A stretch of 64,000 nt of DNA from Gentiana macrophylla (Eukaryota; Streptophyta; Magnoliopsida; Gentianales; Gentianaceae). Below, piece after piece: positions 48,459 through 59,099 of the stretch. The translations under genes were made by a program, and so were the position numbers. Where the stretch lies: contig CM047808.1 in the NCBI GenBank assembly GCA_026214975.1, forward strand, positions 65,994,583 through 66,058,582, given 5' to 3'. The notes under the pieces are model-generated. The model was not told the DNA's origin. It did not search any database and saw only the letters and a program-made list of their open reading frames with translations. Position 1 is the first letter of the stretch, and the number at the start of each line of letters is the position of its first letter.

Positions 48459-50179
48459 TGATAACGGTCATTTTGTGCCCGTTATTCTATGACCTTTATC
48501 CCCGATTCTAGTTTAAAGGAGCTATAATAGAGGAATAATAAGTCGTAATACGCTTAATTTGCATATGCCGAGAGTTACGATTCATTATTATGTATTTAGA
48601 GGTTTTATTATATTATTTGATATTACAGATCAGATTTCATGTGATATTTGTAGTAACTCATTTGGGAGCACAAGGATGGACTTCGGAGAAGCTTTGATGG
48701 ATCACAAAGCGAGTTAAGAAAGCCCAAGATAAAAGAGGAAGAAAGCCAGAGGGCGTGTAAGGCTCGGTCGACCGAGCCTGTGCATTCGATCGACCGAGTG
48801 GGCCTATGATCCGAAAGAAGTTCGGCACATTATTTGAGTCGGTTAGGGTTCAGAGTGTCGGCATTTTAAGTCGGTTCTCTATGACGGCTGAGGCTCTATA
48901 TAAACACAAGTCCTTTGTATTTTTTATAATGCATTCACCACTATTCATTCATAAGAACATATAAGCAAATAAGGCTTGTGGAGGAGCTAAGGGTGCAAAC
49001 ATGTAAGCCCTAGTTCTTCATCTTGTTTTCTTTTAAGTAATCAATTTCCCAATTATGCTTCGATTGTTTGAGTAGTTATTCATATCTAGATGATGTAGAT
49101 CTAGGATATGACGTTAGGGCAGTGGTGATACCTTGTCTATAAGGATCCCATATCCTACGTCCTCTACCTAATATCTACGGATGAATCTGTGTGTTTAATT
49201 TACGTGTATTTAGATTAGTTTATATGATGTCCTGATGATTCGCTATATAATCCGATTCGTATATGAAACGCTGAGAAATATGTTCGGGGATGTAAACCTG
49301 GGGGAGTTAGACTCTCGGGTGACCGAGAGGTGTCACTCGGTCGACCGAGAGTTGTCAAACTGTTTCATCCGTTAATCAGTCATGTCTTTATGATTAGGTT
49401 AGCTTAATTGAATTTATTATCTTAGTAGGTATGGCTATGGCTACGTCACTCGCTTAATTTAATTAAAACGTGTAAAAAGGAAATACCGATATAAAACTCT
49501 TAGATAGGCTTAGGAATTGATCTTCGGACGTTCAGCGTTATCTAGGTAGGTTTATATTAGGGAATTACGCGCAACTTGTTACACGTAGATCGTAAACTAG
49601 CATGAGACTATAACTTGGTAATTGTTAGTTGGACGAGGGTTTGAGTGATCGTCTGGGAAGTATGCCTAACCAAAGGAATGTTGCCGGGCGAGGTGTACGG
49701 TCAATATCGGCATCCTTAGAGTAGTAAGCGTGTGAGTTATATGAGATGGAGGCACCAAAAGGCGAAGTCACGTAACAATACCACAGTGATATAGTGACCT
49801 ACCGGTGCTACATCAAGCTTAGAGGATGACTCCCGTAGCCAATATAAATATATATGAATGGATTAGTAGTTGATGAGTTTTGTTGTCATATAAATTGTCT
49901 AGATCCAAATGATCACGGTTGTAATTGGGCAGTTGATTACGTTATGTGTTTACATGTTGTTTATATATTTGAGTGTGTTTTTCTTTTCTCGTACTTTATG
50001 TTGGTCATAGACCGTATTTGTCAAACGAAATAAATAGGTTGACTATTTAACTTAGGATCCACAAATTGATTCCCTGTGGGATCGACCTCGACTCTATCTA
50101 GCTATACTGCGATTGAACCTAGTTCACTTGGTAGTGGTTATTTAGGCATCGAGTTAGTAATTTAACTTGACCTCAATCA
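48459..50179 (+). repeat. Element E LTR 1 (5')
   Basis: 1721 bp. Begins with an inverted repeat (ATAACGG...CCGTTAT). TATA box TATATAAA at 48897-48904. An 18-bp perfect palindrome, GGCTCGGTCGACCGAGCC, is at 48761-48778. It lacks one of the two adjacent GTCGAC palindromes present in LTR 2 near 55743-55780. Confidence 0.9.
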
Positions 50180-50185
50180 AGTTTT

Positions 50186-50202
50186 TGGCGCCGTTGCCGG
50201 GA
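50186..50202 (+). promoter_or_regulatory. Element E primer-binding site, copy 1
   Basis: TGGCGCCGTTGCCGGGA lies six bases after LTR 1, complementary to the 3' end expected of tRNA-Asp and typical of Athila/Tat-type elements. Copy 2 (56617-56634) has one more G. Confidence 0.85.
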
Positions 50203-50551
50203 ATCAATGGTCCAATTGCTTAAATAATCTACTTGCTTATTTCGTTTTTGTTTCTGTTTTCTTTTACAAGAAAGTAAAATAAAAATAAAAAGAAAAAAAG
50301 AATTTTTTTTTATATATATATGTATGTTCGGTCGACCGAACAATGCTGCTCGGTCGACCGAGCCCTTTCATTGTTCTATATTATCCGACAAAGATTGTTT
50401 TCCCTTTGTTTCTGTTTTCCCCGTCAAGAGGTTGTAAGCCTAGCGGCGATATGAGCAATCATCTTGTTGTTAGTTTATTGACCGTTTGTTGTTTTTCTCA
50501 TGTTGCGATAATCGAACTAAATCACTCGTAAGATTGTTCGTGATAAGCAAT
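50203..50551 (+). other. E leader, copy 1
   Basis: Untranslated leader between PBS and first ORF. It holds an A-rich then AT microsatellite (about 50275-50322) and two perfect palindromes, GTTCGGTCGACCGAAC (50326-50341) and GCTCGGTCGACCGAGC (50348-50363). No gene seen. Confidence 0.7.
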
Positions 50552-50850
50552 ATGTCATCAAAGCAATTCTCCGAGGTTAAGGAAGAGGATGTTAACGCTT
50601 TTACTGAACCAAGACAACACCAATGAAGCCGATGACGCAAAAGCTGAAGGAGAGAATAGCAAAGATGAAAGAACGAATTCAAGAAGCCAGAAAGTCAAGG
50701 GAAGCGAGTGAAGCATATGTAAATAGAGGTATGTGTGCTTTAAATCCCGAAGTAATTTCTTCGGATTCGGATTCAGATTCATATATTGATTATATGGATT
50801 ACATGTCGGAGATAGAGTCTGGTTCTGAGGGTAGCGTAGATATGGAATGA
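50552..50850 (+). pseudogene. E coiled-coil ORF, copy 1, frameshifted
   Basis: ATG at 50552 (MSSKQFSEVKEEDVN) runs into a frame break near 50600, caused by two single-base differences from copy 2. The rest of the frame reopens at 50623 (MKPMTQKLKERIAKMKERIQEARKSREA) and ends at a TGA after DME. The middle is a strongly charged helix likely to form a coiled coil; the end is acidic (SDSDSDSYIDYMDYMSEIESGSEG). It sits where Gag would be but has no zinc knuckle. Role unknown. Confidence 0.55.
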
Positions 50851-50904
50851 CCTATAGTCACCTGTGCTAAAGAGGCAAAATATGTTGAAGATGAATCTCG
50901 GTTA

Positions 50905-51593
50905 ATGCCAAAGTTAGGTGACCCTGGAGCATTCCTTGTAGATGTTACCTTAGAACAAGCACACTTGGGATTGGCTTTAATTGACTCTGGATCAAGCTTA
51001 AACATTGTCCCTAAAAGCCTTTGCGACAGGAATATGATTCTGACTCCCACAAACACCCCAACAAAGTGAGATTCATGGATAGTACTAGAACCATCATGTC
51101 TAGACAAATGAATAACATGATCATTGGTATCGGACAACTTCGGTTTAAGATAGATTTGGTCGTAATGGACATAGAGGAGCATCCGTATAGCCCAATTATC
51201 TTGGGTAGGTCCTTTATTAATACCTCTAGAGCCCTTATTCGTATGACTAGGCATGAGATCACATTGTTTGATGCTAAGGGTTCTGAGACTTTTGGGATAA
51301 AGAACCCTGAGTTCCCTATTCCGGTAAGTGTAAACATTATAGAAGTCGTTGGTTCTAAACCGGATGTGATTCCAAGTTCAGAGGAGTGTGATGATGACAA
51401 TGTTGAAGATCGAGATGAGAAAGAGGTCCTGACAATCCTAAGCCGAGATAGAGCTGCTCAGCCTGCGCCTGTTGTTAATAATGATGGTGCTGAAGCCTCG
51501 TTTTCGAAACCTAAGGATAGGAGGAGGAGAGTCAAGCGACGAACTCGTAGAGTTCGCAATCAAGAAAGCTCATCGAAGTCGATGCCTGTTTAG
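50905..51593 (+). pseudogene. E retropepsin, copy 1, frameshifted
   Basis: Starts MPKLGDPGAF and carries the protease active site LIDSGSSLNIVP (catalytic DSG at 50983-50991). A one-base loss near 51060 shifts the frame. The remainder continues from about 51063 with IILGRSFINTSRALI, the conserved second half of plant Ty3/gypsy proteases, then an acidic and finally a basic (RRRVKRRTRR) tail. In an intact element the enzyme would cleave a Gag-type precursor, though no Gag partner is seen here. Copy 2 is open through this region. Confidence 0.8.
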
Positions 51594-52250
51594 ATGGACA
51601 GTTTGATTGTCTTTTCGTCAGACGTACATCCCACGGAAAGGCACTCGTGCAAAGAAATGGCAAGACGTTTTCGGTGAAGATTAGTCGGGTGAAGACCTGG
51701 AAAGTCAAGAACAATTCTTAGAGAGTGATATTTTGGGAAGTCGAGCTACCGACTTAAACTGTAGAACTATTTCTATCCTTCGTTATTTTTATCTCTATTT
51801 TTATTTTTCTAAATAAAAGCAGCAAGAAACGATAAGAAGTTTTTTTCTATTTTGCCGTGTTCCGACGACTGTTGAGTTAAGGATGTGCAAAATAATTTTT
51901 TTATTCGAATCGTTTTTATGTGAAGTGAAGTGTAGTAATTGAATCTTTGTAAAAAAAATTTGTTGATTAAGGAAATAGTAAAGCGTTATTTTACAAATGC
52001 TTAGACCAGATTGTTTGATTTATTTGTGATAAGAATGGGATTGCTTTTGTGCTTGAGACAATTTGTCGGCTAGAGAAGAAATTTTTGCGGTAGGAATTGC
52101 AAGAGTGAAATAATAATTTTGGAATGGTTATTTGTTGTAGTTAATTTACGGTGTGTCAAAATAATTAAAATGGTCAACACCATTAATTTCTACATATCCC
52201 CATTCACCTTTCCTTCTTCCGGACCATTCACCTTTTTCTCTTCCCAATCT
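51594..52250 (+). other. E spacer after protease, copy 1
   Basis: About 650 bp with no clear gene. A short reading in another frame (RQTYIPRKGTRAKKWQDVFGED, shared with copy 2) may be a residue of a longer ancestral polyprotein. Then AT-rich sequence leads to a pyrimidine-rich block. Confidence 0.5.
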
Positions 52251-52440
52251 CTTTATTCTTCCAACTCAAATTTTCAAATTCCACCTTTCCACCTCATCAA
52301 TCCCCAACAACTTTTCTCCACCAATCACATTCCACTTTTCAAACTCCATTTTTTCTATTTAAACACTCATCCTCTCTTTCACATTTCTTCATCCTTTTCC
52401 CCATTTCCTTCATCCAAATTCCCCAATTCCCTGTAGAAAT
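52251..52440 (+). promoter_or_regulatory. Promoter-like block before E ORF2, copy 1
   Basis: A CCAAT box (52321-52325), a TATA-like TATTTAAA (52356-52363) 30-35 bp later, and a pyrimidine-rich CACTCATCCTCTCTTTCAC start-like region form a classic plant promoter layout about 300 bp before the ORF2 ATG. The same layout is kept in copy 2 (58757-58761, 58792-58799). The 105-codon frame over it is low-complexity and rejected as a gene. Confidence 0.5.
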
Positions 52441-52667
52441 CAAATGGAAATGTTCTGAAAATCTTCATCCATTTCACCATTTTCACTCACCTTGAAAAGC
52501 CTATCGAATTTTTTTCTGATCGATCGATTCAGTCACGGGAAGGATACAGAGCCAGACGCTGTTGCTGTACATTTTCCACACTCGGTCAACCGAGTGGATC
52601 GCTCTCGATCGACCGAGTCGGGCTGCCCTTCCGTCAATTTCTGCTGCTGCTGTTTCCTTGTCGCCAG

Positions 52668-53567
52668 ATGCCGCCTAGAAGACGCAGAGCCGCTCAGTTC
52701 GTGGATGTTGAAGGCAACATTCCATTAATCAACGGAGTGCCACAATTCACGAGTCGGGAGGTATATTCTTCGTTTACTAATCATTTCGTTAATGCCCCTG
52801 TACATCGAGCTCGGGGTCTAGATTTGGAAAATTGTGGGGATGAGCTTTTGGAATTGGTGGAACGTTATCAATGGCGTGATGTCGTAGCACCCCCAGGCCG
52901 AGTCAACGTCAATTGGGTAAGAGAATTTTATGCTTATTTGCGCATACACTCCGACACCAATATCGTTATTATTCGTGGACGACCAATTGTAATTTCTCCG
53001 GCCACGATTAATGCTTATTTTGGGATGGATATCTCGGAGGACGGGCCAGAGTATATGGCGACATTTGACGGGTCCGATGCTTGGTTGGAGGAAGTTGGAG
53101 CCTATCTGGGAATACAATGGACTATAGGGGAGGTTGCCCGTACATTTACGGAACCCAATTTCAGGAGATGGGAGGATAAATGCTTTCATCGGCTTATCCG
53201 TTCGAATATCTTTCCGGCTAAGCTTGTATCTACGGTTTACTATACTCATGCCACTTTGCTTTATTGGTTGTACATGAGATGGCCTGTGAATGTGGGGGCA
53301 TTGATACGCAAGGAGATGACAGACGATGCTCTCAAGCCTCGGCACACCTTACCTTTTGGTTCACTGATCACTACATTCTATGAGGGAGCCGAGTGCCCTG
53401 TGTTAGGCGGCGATTCCTATGTGGAACCAATGCCTATCCTATCTTTGAGTTCTGTCCCACCGCCTATCGTTCAAGGCCACGACCAAGAAGGGGAACCCGA
53501 GGATGCTGCTGACGAAGCCGGCCCGGACAATTTGCAACTAGCACCATTCAATCCAGGATGGTATTAA
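52668..53567 (+). CDS. E ORF2: putative plant transposon protein, copy 1
   Basis: Intact ORF of 299 residues from ATG at 52668. It starts with a basic run (MPPRRRRAAQF). The core has VNWVREFYAYL, IIRGRPIVISPATINAYFGM, RWEDKCFHRLIRSNIFPAKLVSTVYYTHATLLYWLYMRWPVNVGALI and LPFGSLITTF, in the order typical of the plant-specific 'putative plant transposon protein' family (PF20167-like, from memory; not searched). The C-terminus is acidic and Pro-rich (QEGEPEDAADEAGPD). No catalytic motif of a DDE transposase or RT is visible, so the molecular role is unknown. It has its own promoter-like block. Copy 2 differs by about a dozen residues. Confidence 0.75.
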   Translation: MPPRRRRAAQFVDVEGNIPLINGVPQFTSREVYSSFTNHFVNAPVHRARGLDLENCGDELLELVERYQWRDVVAPPGRVNVNWVREFYAYLRIHSDTNIVIIRGRPIVISPATINAYFGMDISEDGPEYMATFDGSDAWLEEVGAYLGIQWTIGEVARTFTEPNFRRWEDKCFHRLIRSNIFPAKLVSTVYYTHATLLYWLYMRWPVNVGALIRKEMTDDALKPRHTLPFGSLITTFYEGAECPVLGGDSYVEPMPILSLSSVPPPIVQGHDQEGEPEDAADEAGPDNLQLAPFNPGWY

Positions 53568-54924
53568 GTATTTTAATTTGAGTGTTTGCATTTCCTTTCA
53601 TAAACAAGTTTTTATTTTGACTCAATTCTACTAGTATGTCGTGTTATATAGAGCAAGTTTCTCTGTTTCCTCGATTCGAACTCATGTAATGTTTTGGACT
53701 TGCTGAAATATATTGAAATGTAATAATTAAATTATGGACTTAAACATGTTTAAGGAAATGGTTATCCGTTTTATGGTCCCTTTTTTCGATTATTATTATG
53801 CGGACTAATCCACATTTTTGTTTAAGATGTGTGTTGCAGTGATTATTCTTCGGCCCTATGGAGCCAATGCCTGTGCCTGTTGAACTATGCCGAATTTCCA
53901 AGACTTGTTCGACTACCACCCTTATCCAGCTAAGTTCCTTTTACGAGCATGTTATTTCGGTTTTCATACATTGGGGACAATGCATGGTTTAAGTGAAGAG
54001 TACAAGTCACTAATGTGAGTAATTCCATATATCAAATAATAAATAAAATGAGTAAAAAATTAATTAAAACTTTTAAACATAGAATCACATTTACTTTTGT
54101 GAGTTCACGATAATTATATCTAATAAGAAGTAAACCATACTTCATGATGCGTGATCACTTTATACTTCTGCGATTTCTTGATTAGTAAACTTAATGATAT
54201 TCATATTGTCCGTTGCAAGTAGTTGTTTATTATTCACTTATTCAATAATTGAATCGAGTTGTACTACGCCGGGTTATAGAAGGTAAAATTATAATGTTTA
54301 CATTGCATAGATAATTGATTATGCTTACCTAGTGTCAAATTTATCGTCGATGTGTTCTAAAGATTCTAGCCACAAAAGTGAGTAATAAGCTTGAGACGTA
54401 CACTGTTTGACAATGTTAAAACACTGGGCTTGTAGTAAGTTACCAAAGTAGCCTCGCTTGTGGTAATATTCGATGCTAATATTTGATCTAAGATAAAGGG
54501 ATGCTCTAAAAAGTTTTCCTTCTTGAGATTGATAGTATCTGAAAAATATGAAGATATGAAAAGAATATTCAACTCTTTAAGAGGCTTTGAGTAGTACTTG
54601 GTCTCCAAGTCCAAAAACCCTATAGATACGCTCTTGCTTATTATTCTAGTGCTTCAACAATTAAAAGGCTTAAGAAGTGGGAATACTGAAGTTGGTAGGT
54701 TAAGACTACGAAGTTTGCATAAGCTCTAATCTTGCTACGAATGTTTAAAACTCAATGCACATGCACACAACACACCGATTCATGATGAATAGTGGATAAT
54801 GGATATCTGATGAGCATAGAGGATATGAGTTGATTCGAGTTTCTTGTGTCAGTATACTGTGACCACTGGAAAGTAGTTCATGGGGAATAACTTATTGATA
54901 TTTTGATCGGGACGATCAAAGGCT
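53568..54924 (+). other. E 3' noncoding region, copy 1
   Basis: About 1.36 kb between ORF2 and the PPT, without a gene. It includes CATTGGGGACAATGCATGG followed by TTTAAGTGAAGAGTAC, where copy 2 keeps an internal polypurine-like AAGTGGGGGGT (60441-60450). The Tat-type internal PPT is therefore damaged here. Confidence 0.65.
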
Positions 54925-54938
54925 AAGTGGGGGGTAGT
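54925..54938 (+). promoter_or_regulatory. Element E polypurine tract, copy 1
   Basis: AAGTGGGGGGTAGT directly before LTR 2. The same tract precedes LTR 3 (61388-61401). Confidence 0.85.
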
Positions 54939-56610
54939 TGATAACGGTCATTTTGTGCCCGTTATTCTATGACCTTTATCCCCGATTCTAGTTTAAAGGA
55001 GCTATAATAGAGGAATAATAAGTCGTAATACGCTTAATTTGCATATGCCGAGAGTTACGATTCATTATTATGTATTAAGAGGTTTTATTATATTATTTGA
55101 TATTACAGACTGTATTTCATGTGATATTTGTAGTAACTCATTTGGGAGCACGGGATGGACTTGGAGAAGCTTTGATGGATCACGAGGAGTTAAGAAAGCC
55201 CAAGATAAAAGAGGAAGAAATGGTCGAAGCTAACATTATTGATCCGATTTTTGAGTCGGTTAGGGTTCGATGTCGGCATTTTAAGTCTATGGCCGGCCGA
55301 GGCTATATATAAACACAAGTCCTTTTATTTTTATAATGCATTCACCACTATTCATTCATAAGAACATATAAGCAAATAAGGCTTGTGGAGGAGCTAAGGG
55401 TGCAAACATGTAAGCCCTAGTTCTTCATCTTGTTTTCTTTTAAGTAATCAATTTCCCAATTATGCTTCGATTGTTTGAGTAGTTATTCATATCTAGATGA
55501 TGTAGATCTAGGATATGACGTTAGGGCAGTGGTGATACCTTGTCTATAAGGATCCCATATCCTACGTCCTCTACCTAATATCTACGGATGAATCTGTGTG
55601 TTTAATTTACGTGTATTTAGATTAGTTTATATGATGTCCTGATGATTCGCTATATAATCCGATTCGTATATGAAACGCTGAGAAATATGTTCGGGGATGT
55701 AAACCTGGGGGAGTTAGACTCTCGGGTGACCGAGAGGTGTCACTCGGTCGACCGAGAGCACCTATTCGGTCGACCGAGAGTTGTCAAACCTGTTTCATCC
55801 GTTAATCAGTCACGTCTTTATGATTAGGTTAGCTTTATTGAATTTATTATCTCAGTAGGTATGGCTATGGCTACGTCACTCGCTTAATTTAATTAAAACG
55901 TGTAAAAAGGAAATACCGATATAAAACTCTTAGATAGGCTTAGGAATTGATCTTCGGACGTTCAACGTTATCTAGGTAGGTTTATATTAGGGAATTGCGC
56001 GCACCTTGTTACACGTAGATCGTAAACTAGCATGAGACTATAACTTGGTAATTGTTAGTTGGACGAGGGTTTGAGTGATCGTCTGGGAAGTACGCCTAAC
56101 CAAAGGAATGTTGCTCGGGCGAGGTGTACGGTCAATATCGGCATCCTTAGAGTAGTAAGCGTGTGAGTTATATGAGATGGAGGCACCAAAAGGCGAAGTC
56201 ACGTAACAATACCACAGTGATATAGTGACCTACCGGTGCTACATCAAGCTTAGAGGATGACTCCCGTAGCCAATATAAATATATATGAACAGATTAGTAG
56301 TTGATGAGTTTTGTTGTCATATAAATTGTCTGATCCAAATGATCACGGTTGTAATTGGGCAGTTGATTACGTTATGTGTTTACATGTTGTTTATATATTT
56401 GAGTGTGTTTTTCTTTTCTCGTACTTTATGTTGGTCATAGACCGTATTTGTCAAACGAAATAAATAGGTTGACTATTTAAGTTAGGATCCACAAATTGAT
56501 TCCCTGTGGGATCGACCTCGACTCTATCTAGCTATACTGCGATTGAACCTAGTTCACTTGCTAAGTGGTTATTTAGGCATCGAGTTAGTAATTTAACTTG
56601 ACCTCAATCA
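54939..56610 (+). repeat. Element E LTR 2 (middle)
   Basis: 1672 bp, full TGATAACGG...CAATCA. TATA-like TATATATAAA at 55304-55313. Around 55208-55250 it lacks the palindrome-bearing segment shared by LTR 1 and LTR 3 and has other sequence instead (ATGGTCGAAGCTAAC). It serves as 3' LTR of the first unit and 5' LTR of the second. Confidence 0.9.
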
Positions 56611-56616
56611 AGTTTT

Positions 56617-56634
56617 TGGCGCCGTTGCCGGGGA
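56617..56634 (+). promoter_or_regulatory. Element E primer-binding site, copy 2
   Basis: TGGCGCCGTTGCCGGGGA follows LTR 2 by six bases: a fuller match to the tRNA-Asp complement than copy 1. Confidence 0.87.
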
Positions 56635-56991
56635 ATCAATGGTCCAATTGCTTAAATAATATACTTGCTTATTTCGTTTTTATTTCTGTTTTCTTTTACA
56701 AGCAAGTAAAATAAAAATAAAAAGAAAAAAAGAATTTTATATATATATATATATATGTATGTTCGGTCGACCGAACAATGCTGCTCGGTCGACCGAGCCC
56801 TTTCATTGTTCTATATTATCTGACAGCATTGTTTTCCCTTTGTTTCTGTTTTTCCCCGTCAGTAGGTTGTAAGCCTACCAGCAGTATGAGCAATTGTACT
56901 GACTGTTAGTTTATTGACCGTTTGTTGTTTTTCTCATGTTGCAGATAATCAGAACTAAATCACTCAGGTAAGATTGTTCGTGATAAGCAAT
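56635..56991 (+). other. E leader, copy 2
   Basis: Same layout as copy 1: A-rich/AT microsatellite (to about 56755), palindromes GTTCGGTCGACCGAAC (56761-56776) and GCTCGGTCGACCGAGC (56783-56798). Several CAG triplets here appear as CG in copy 1. Confidence 0.7.
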
Positions 56992-57288
56992 ATGTCATCA
57001 AAGCAATTCTCCGAGGTTAAGGAAGAGGATGTTAACGTTTTACGAACCAAGACAACACCAATGAAGCCGATGACGCAAAAGCTGAAGGAGAGAATAGCAA
57101 AGATGAAAGAACGAATTCAAGAAGCCAGAAAGTCAAGGGAAGCGAGTGAAGCATATGTAAATAGAGGTATGTGTGCTTTAAATCCCAAAGTAATTTCTTC
57201 GGATTCGGATTTAGATTCATATATTGATTATATGGATTACATGTCGGAGATAGAGTCTGGTTCTGAGGGTAGCGTAGATATGGAATGA
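56992..57288 (+). CDS. E coiled-coil ORF, copy 2
   Basis: Open from ATG 56992 (MSSKQFSEVKEED) to TGA at 57286-57288, 98 codons. Same charged helix (KLKERIAKMKERIQEARKSREA) and acidic Ser/Asp end as copy 1. The TGA is in frame with the protease ORF downstream (PIVTCAKEAKYVED then MPKLGDPG), so a single stop separates the two. Either the stop is read through or the protease starts at its own ATG (57343). Confidence 0.6.
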   Translation: MSSKQFSEVKEEDVNVLRTKTTPMKPMTQKLKERIAKMKERIQEARKSREASEAYVNRGMCALNPKVISSDSDLDSYIDYMDYMSEIESGSEGSVDME

Positions 57289-57342
57289 CCTATAGTCACC
57301 TGTGCTAAAGAGGCAAAATATGTTGAAGATGAATCTCGGTTA

Positions 57343-58032
57343 ATGCCAAAGTTAGGTGACCCTGGAGCATTCCTTGTAGATGTTACCTTAGAACAAGCAC
57401 ACTTGGGATTGGCTTTAGTTGACTCTGGATCAAGCTTAAACATTGTCCCTAAAAGCCTTTGCTACAGGAATATGATTCTGACTCCCACAAACACCCCGCT
57501 GAAAGTAAGATTCGCGGATAGTACTAGAACCATCATGTCTGGACAAATGAATAACATGATCATTGGTATCGGACAACTTCGGTTTAAGATAGATTTGGTC
57601 GTAATGGACATAGAGGAGCATCCGTATAGCCCAATTATCTTGGGTAGGTCCTATATTAATACCTCTAGAGCCCTTATTCGTATGACTAGGCATGAGATCA
57701 CATTGTTTGATGCTAAGGGTTCTGAGACTTTTGGGATAAAGAACCCTGTGTTCCCTATTCCGGTAAGTGTAAACATTATACAAGTCGTTGGTTCTAAACC
57801 GGGTGTGATTCCAAGTTCAGAGGAGTGTGATGATGACAATGTTGATGATCGAGATGAGAAAGAGTTCCTGACAATCCTAAGCCGAGATAGAGCTACTCAG
57901 CCTGCGCCTGTTGTTAATAATGATGGTGCTGAAGCCTCGTTTTCGAAACCTAAGGATTGGAGGAGGAGAGTCAAGCGACGAACTCGTAGAGTTCGCAATC
58001 AAGAAAGCTCATCGAAGTCGGTGCCTGTTTAG
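57343..58032 (+). CDS. E retropepsin ORF, copy 2
   Basis: 229 codons, open. GDPGAFLVDVTLEQAHLGLALVDSGSSLNIVP holds the active-site DSG (57421-57429). Then come GQLRFKIDLVVMDIEEHPYSPIILGRSYINTSRALI (the flap-to-ILGR core of plant Ty3/gypsy proteases), an acidic stretch (SSEECDDDNVDDRDEKE) and a basic tail (RRRVKRRTRRVRN). The length of the core fits one retropepsin monomer, which works as a dimer. No RT follows, unlike autonomous relatives. The frame upstream is open back to the TGA at 57286. Confidence 0.82.
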   Translation: MPKLGDPGAFLVDVTLEQAHLGLALVDSGSSLNIVPKSLCYRNMILTPTNTPLKVRFADSTRTIMSGQMNNMIIGIGQLRFKIDLVVMDIEEHPYSPIILGRSYINTSRALIRMTRHEITLFDAKGSETFGIKNPVFPIPVSVNIIQVVGSKPGVIPSSEECDDDNVDDRDEKEFLTILSRDRATQPAPVVNNDGAEASFSKPKDWRRRVKRRTRRVRNQESSSKSVPV

Positions 58033-58680
58033 ATGGACAGTTCGATTGTCTTTTCGTCAGACGTACATCCCACGGAAAGGCACTCGTGCAAAGAAATGGC
58101 AAGACGTTTTCGGTGAAGATTAGTCGGGTGAAGACCTGGCAAGTCAAGAACAATTCTTAGAGAGTGATATTTTGGGAAGTCGAGCTACCGACTTAAATCA
58201 GAGAACTATTTCTATCCTTCGTTATTTTTATCTTTATTTTTTTCTAAATAAAAGCGAAAGATGAAACGATAAGAAGTTTTTTTCTATTTTGCCGTGTTCC
58301 GACGACTGTTGAGTTAAGGATGTGCAAAATAATTTTTTATTCGAATCGTTTTTATGTGAAGTGAAGTGTAGTAATTGAATCTTTGTAAAAAAAATTTGTT
58401 GATTAAGGAAATAGTAAAGCGTTATTTTACAAATGCTTAGACCAGATTGTTTGATTTATTTGTGATAAGAATGAGATTGCTTTTGTGCTTGAGACAATTT
58501 GTCGGCTAGAGAAGAAATTTTTGCGGTAGGAATTGCAAGAGTGAAATAATAATTTTGGAATGGTTATTTGTTGTAGTTAATTTACGGTGTGTCAAAATAA
58601 TTAAAATGGTCAACACCATTAATTTCTACATATCCCCATTCACCTTTCCCTCTTCCCAACCATTCACCTTTTTCTCTTCC
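58033..58680 (+). other. E spacer after protease, copy 2
   Basis: As in copy 1, no clear gene; it shares the short RQTYIPRKGTRAKKWQDVFGED reading in another frame ending near 58123. AT-rich before the promoter-like block. Confidence 0.5.
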
Positions 58681-58876
58681 CAATCTCTTTATTCTTCCAA
58701 CTCAAATTTTCAAATTCCACCTTTCCACCTCATCAATCCCCAACAACTTTTCTCCACCAATCACATTCCACTTTTCAAACTCCATTTTTTCTATTTAAAC
58801 ACTCATCCTCTCTTTCACATTTCTTCATCCTTTTCCCCATTTCCTTCATCCAAATTCCCCAATTCCCTGTAGAAAT
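58681..58876 (+). promoter_or_regulatory. Promoter-like block before E ORF2, copy 2
   Basis: CCAAT at 58757-58761, TATTTAAA at 58792-58799 and the same pyrimidine-rich start-like region. Nearly unchanged from copy 1. Confidence 0.5.
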
Positions 58877-59099
58877 CAAATGGAAATGTTCTGAAAATCT
58901 TCATCCATTTCACCATTTTCACTCACCTTGAAAAGCCTATCGAAATTTTTTCTGATCGATCGATTCAGTCATGGGAAGGATACAGAGCCAGACGCTGTTG
59001 CTGTACATTTTCCACACTCGGTCAACCGAGTGACTGCTCTCGGTCGACCGAGAGTCGGGCTGCCCCTTCCGTCGGCTGCTGCGCTGTTTCACTGTCAGG

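Noticed and set aside
50905..51593. Retropepsin as a host aspartic protease gene
   Set aside because: Flanked by PBS and LTRs, single-domain retropepsin with ILGR motif, and duplicated with the element.
52119..52436. 105-codon Phe/Ser/Pro-rich ORF (also 58555-58872)
   Set aside because: Product of a pyrimidine-rich promoter/leader block; low complexity and covers the CCAAT and TATA boxes.
52818..53345. 175-codon minus-strand ORF, also at 59250-59777
   Set aside because: Exact shadow of ORF2 on the opposite strand; no motif, no promoter.
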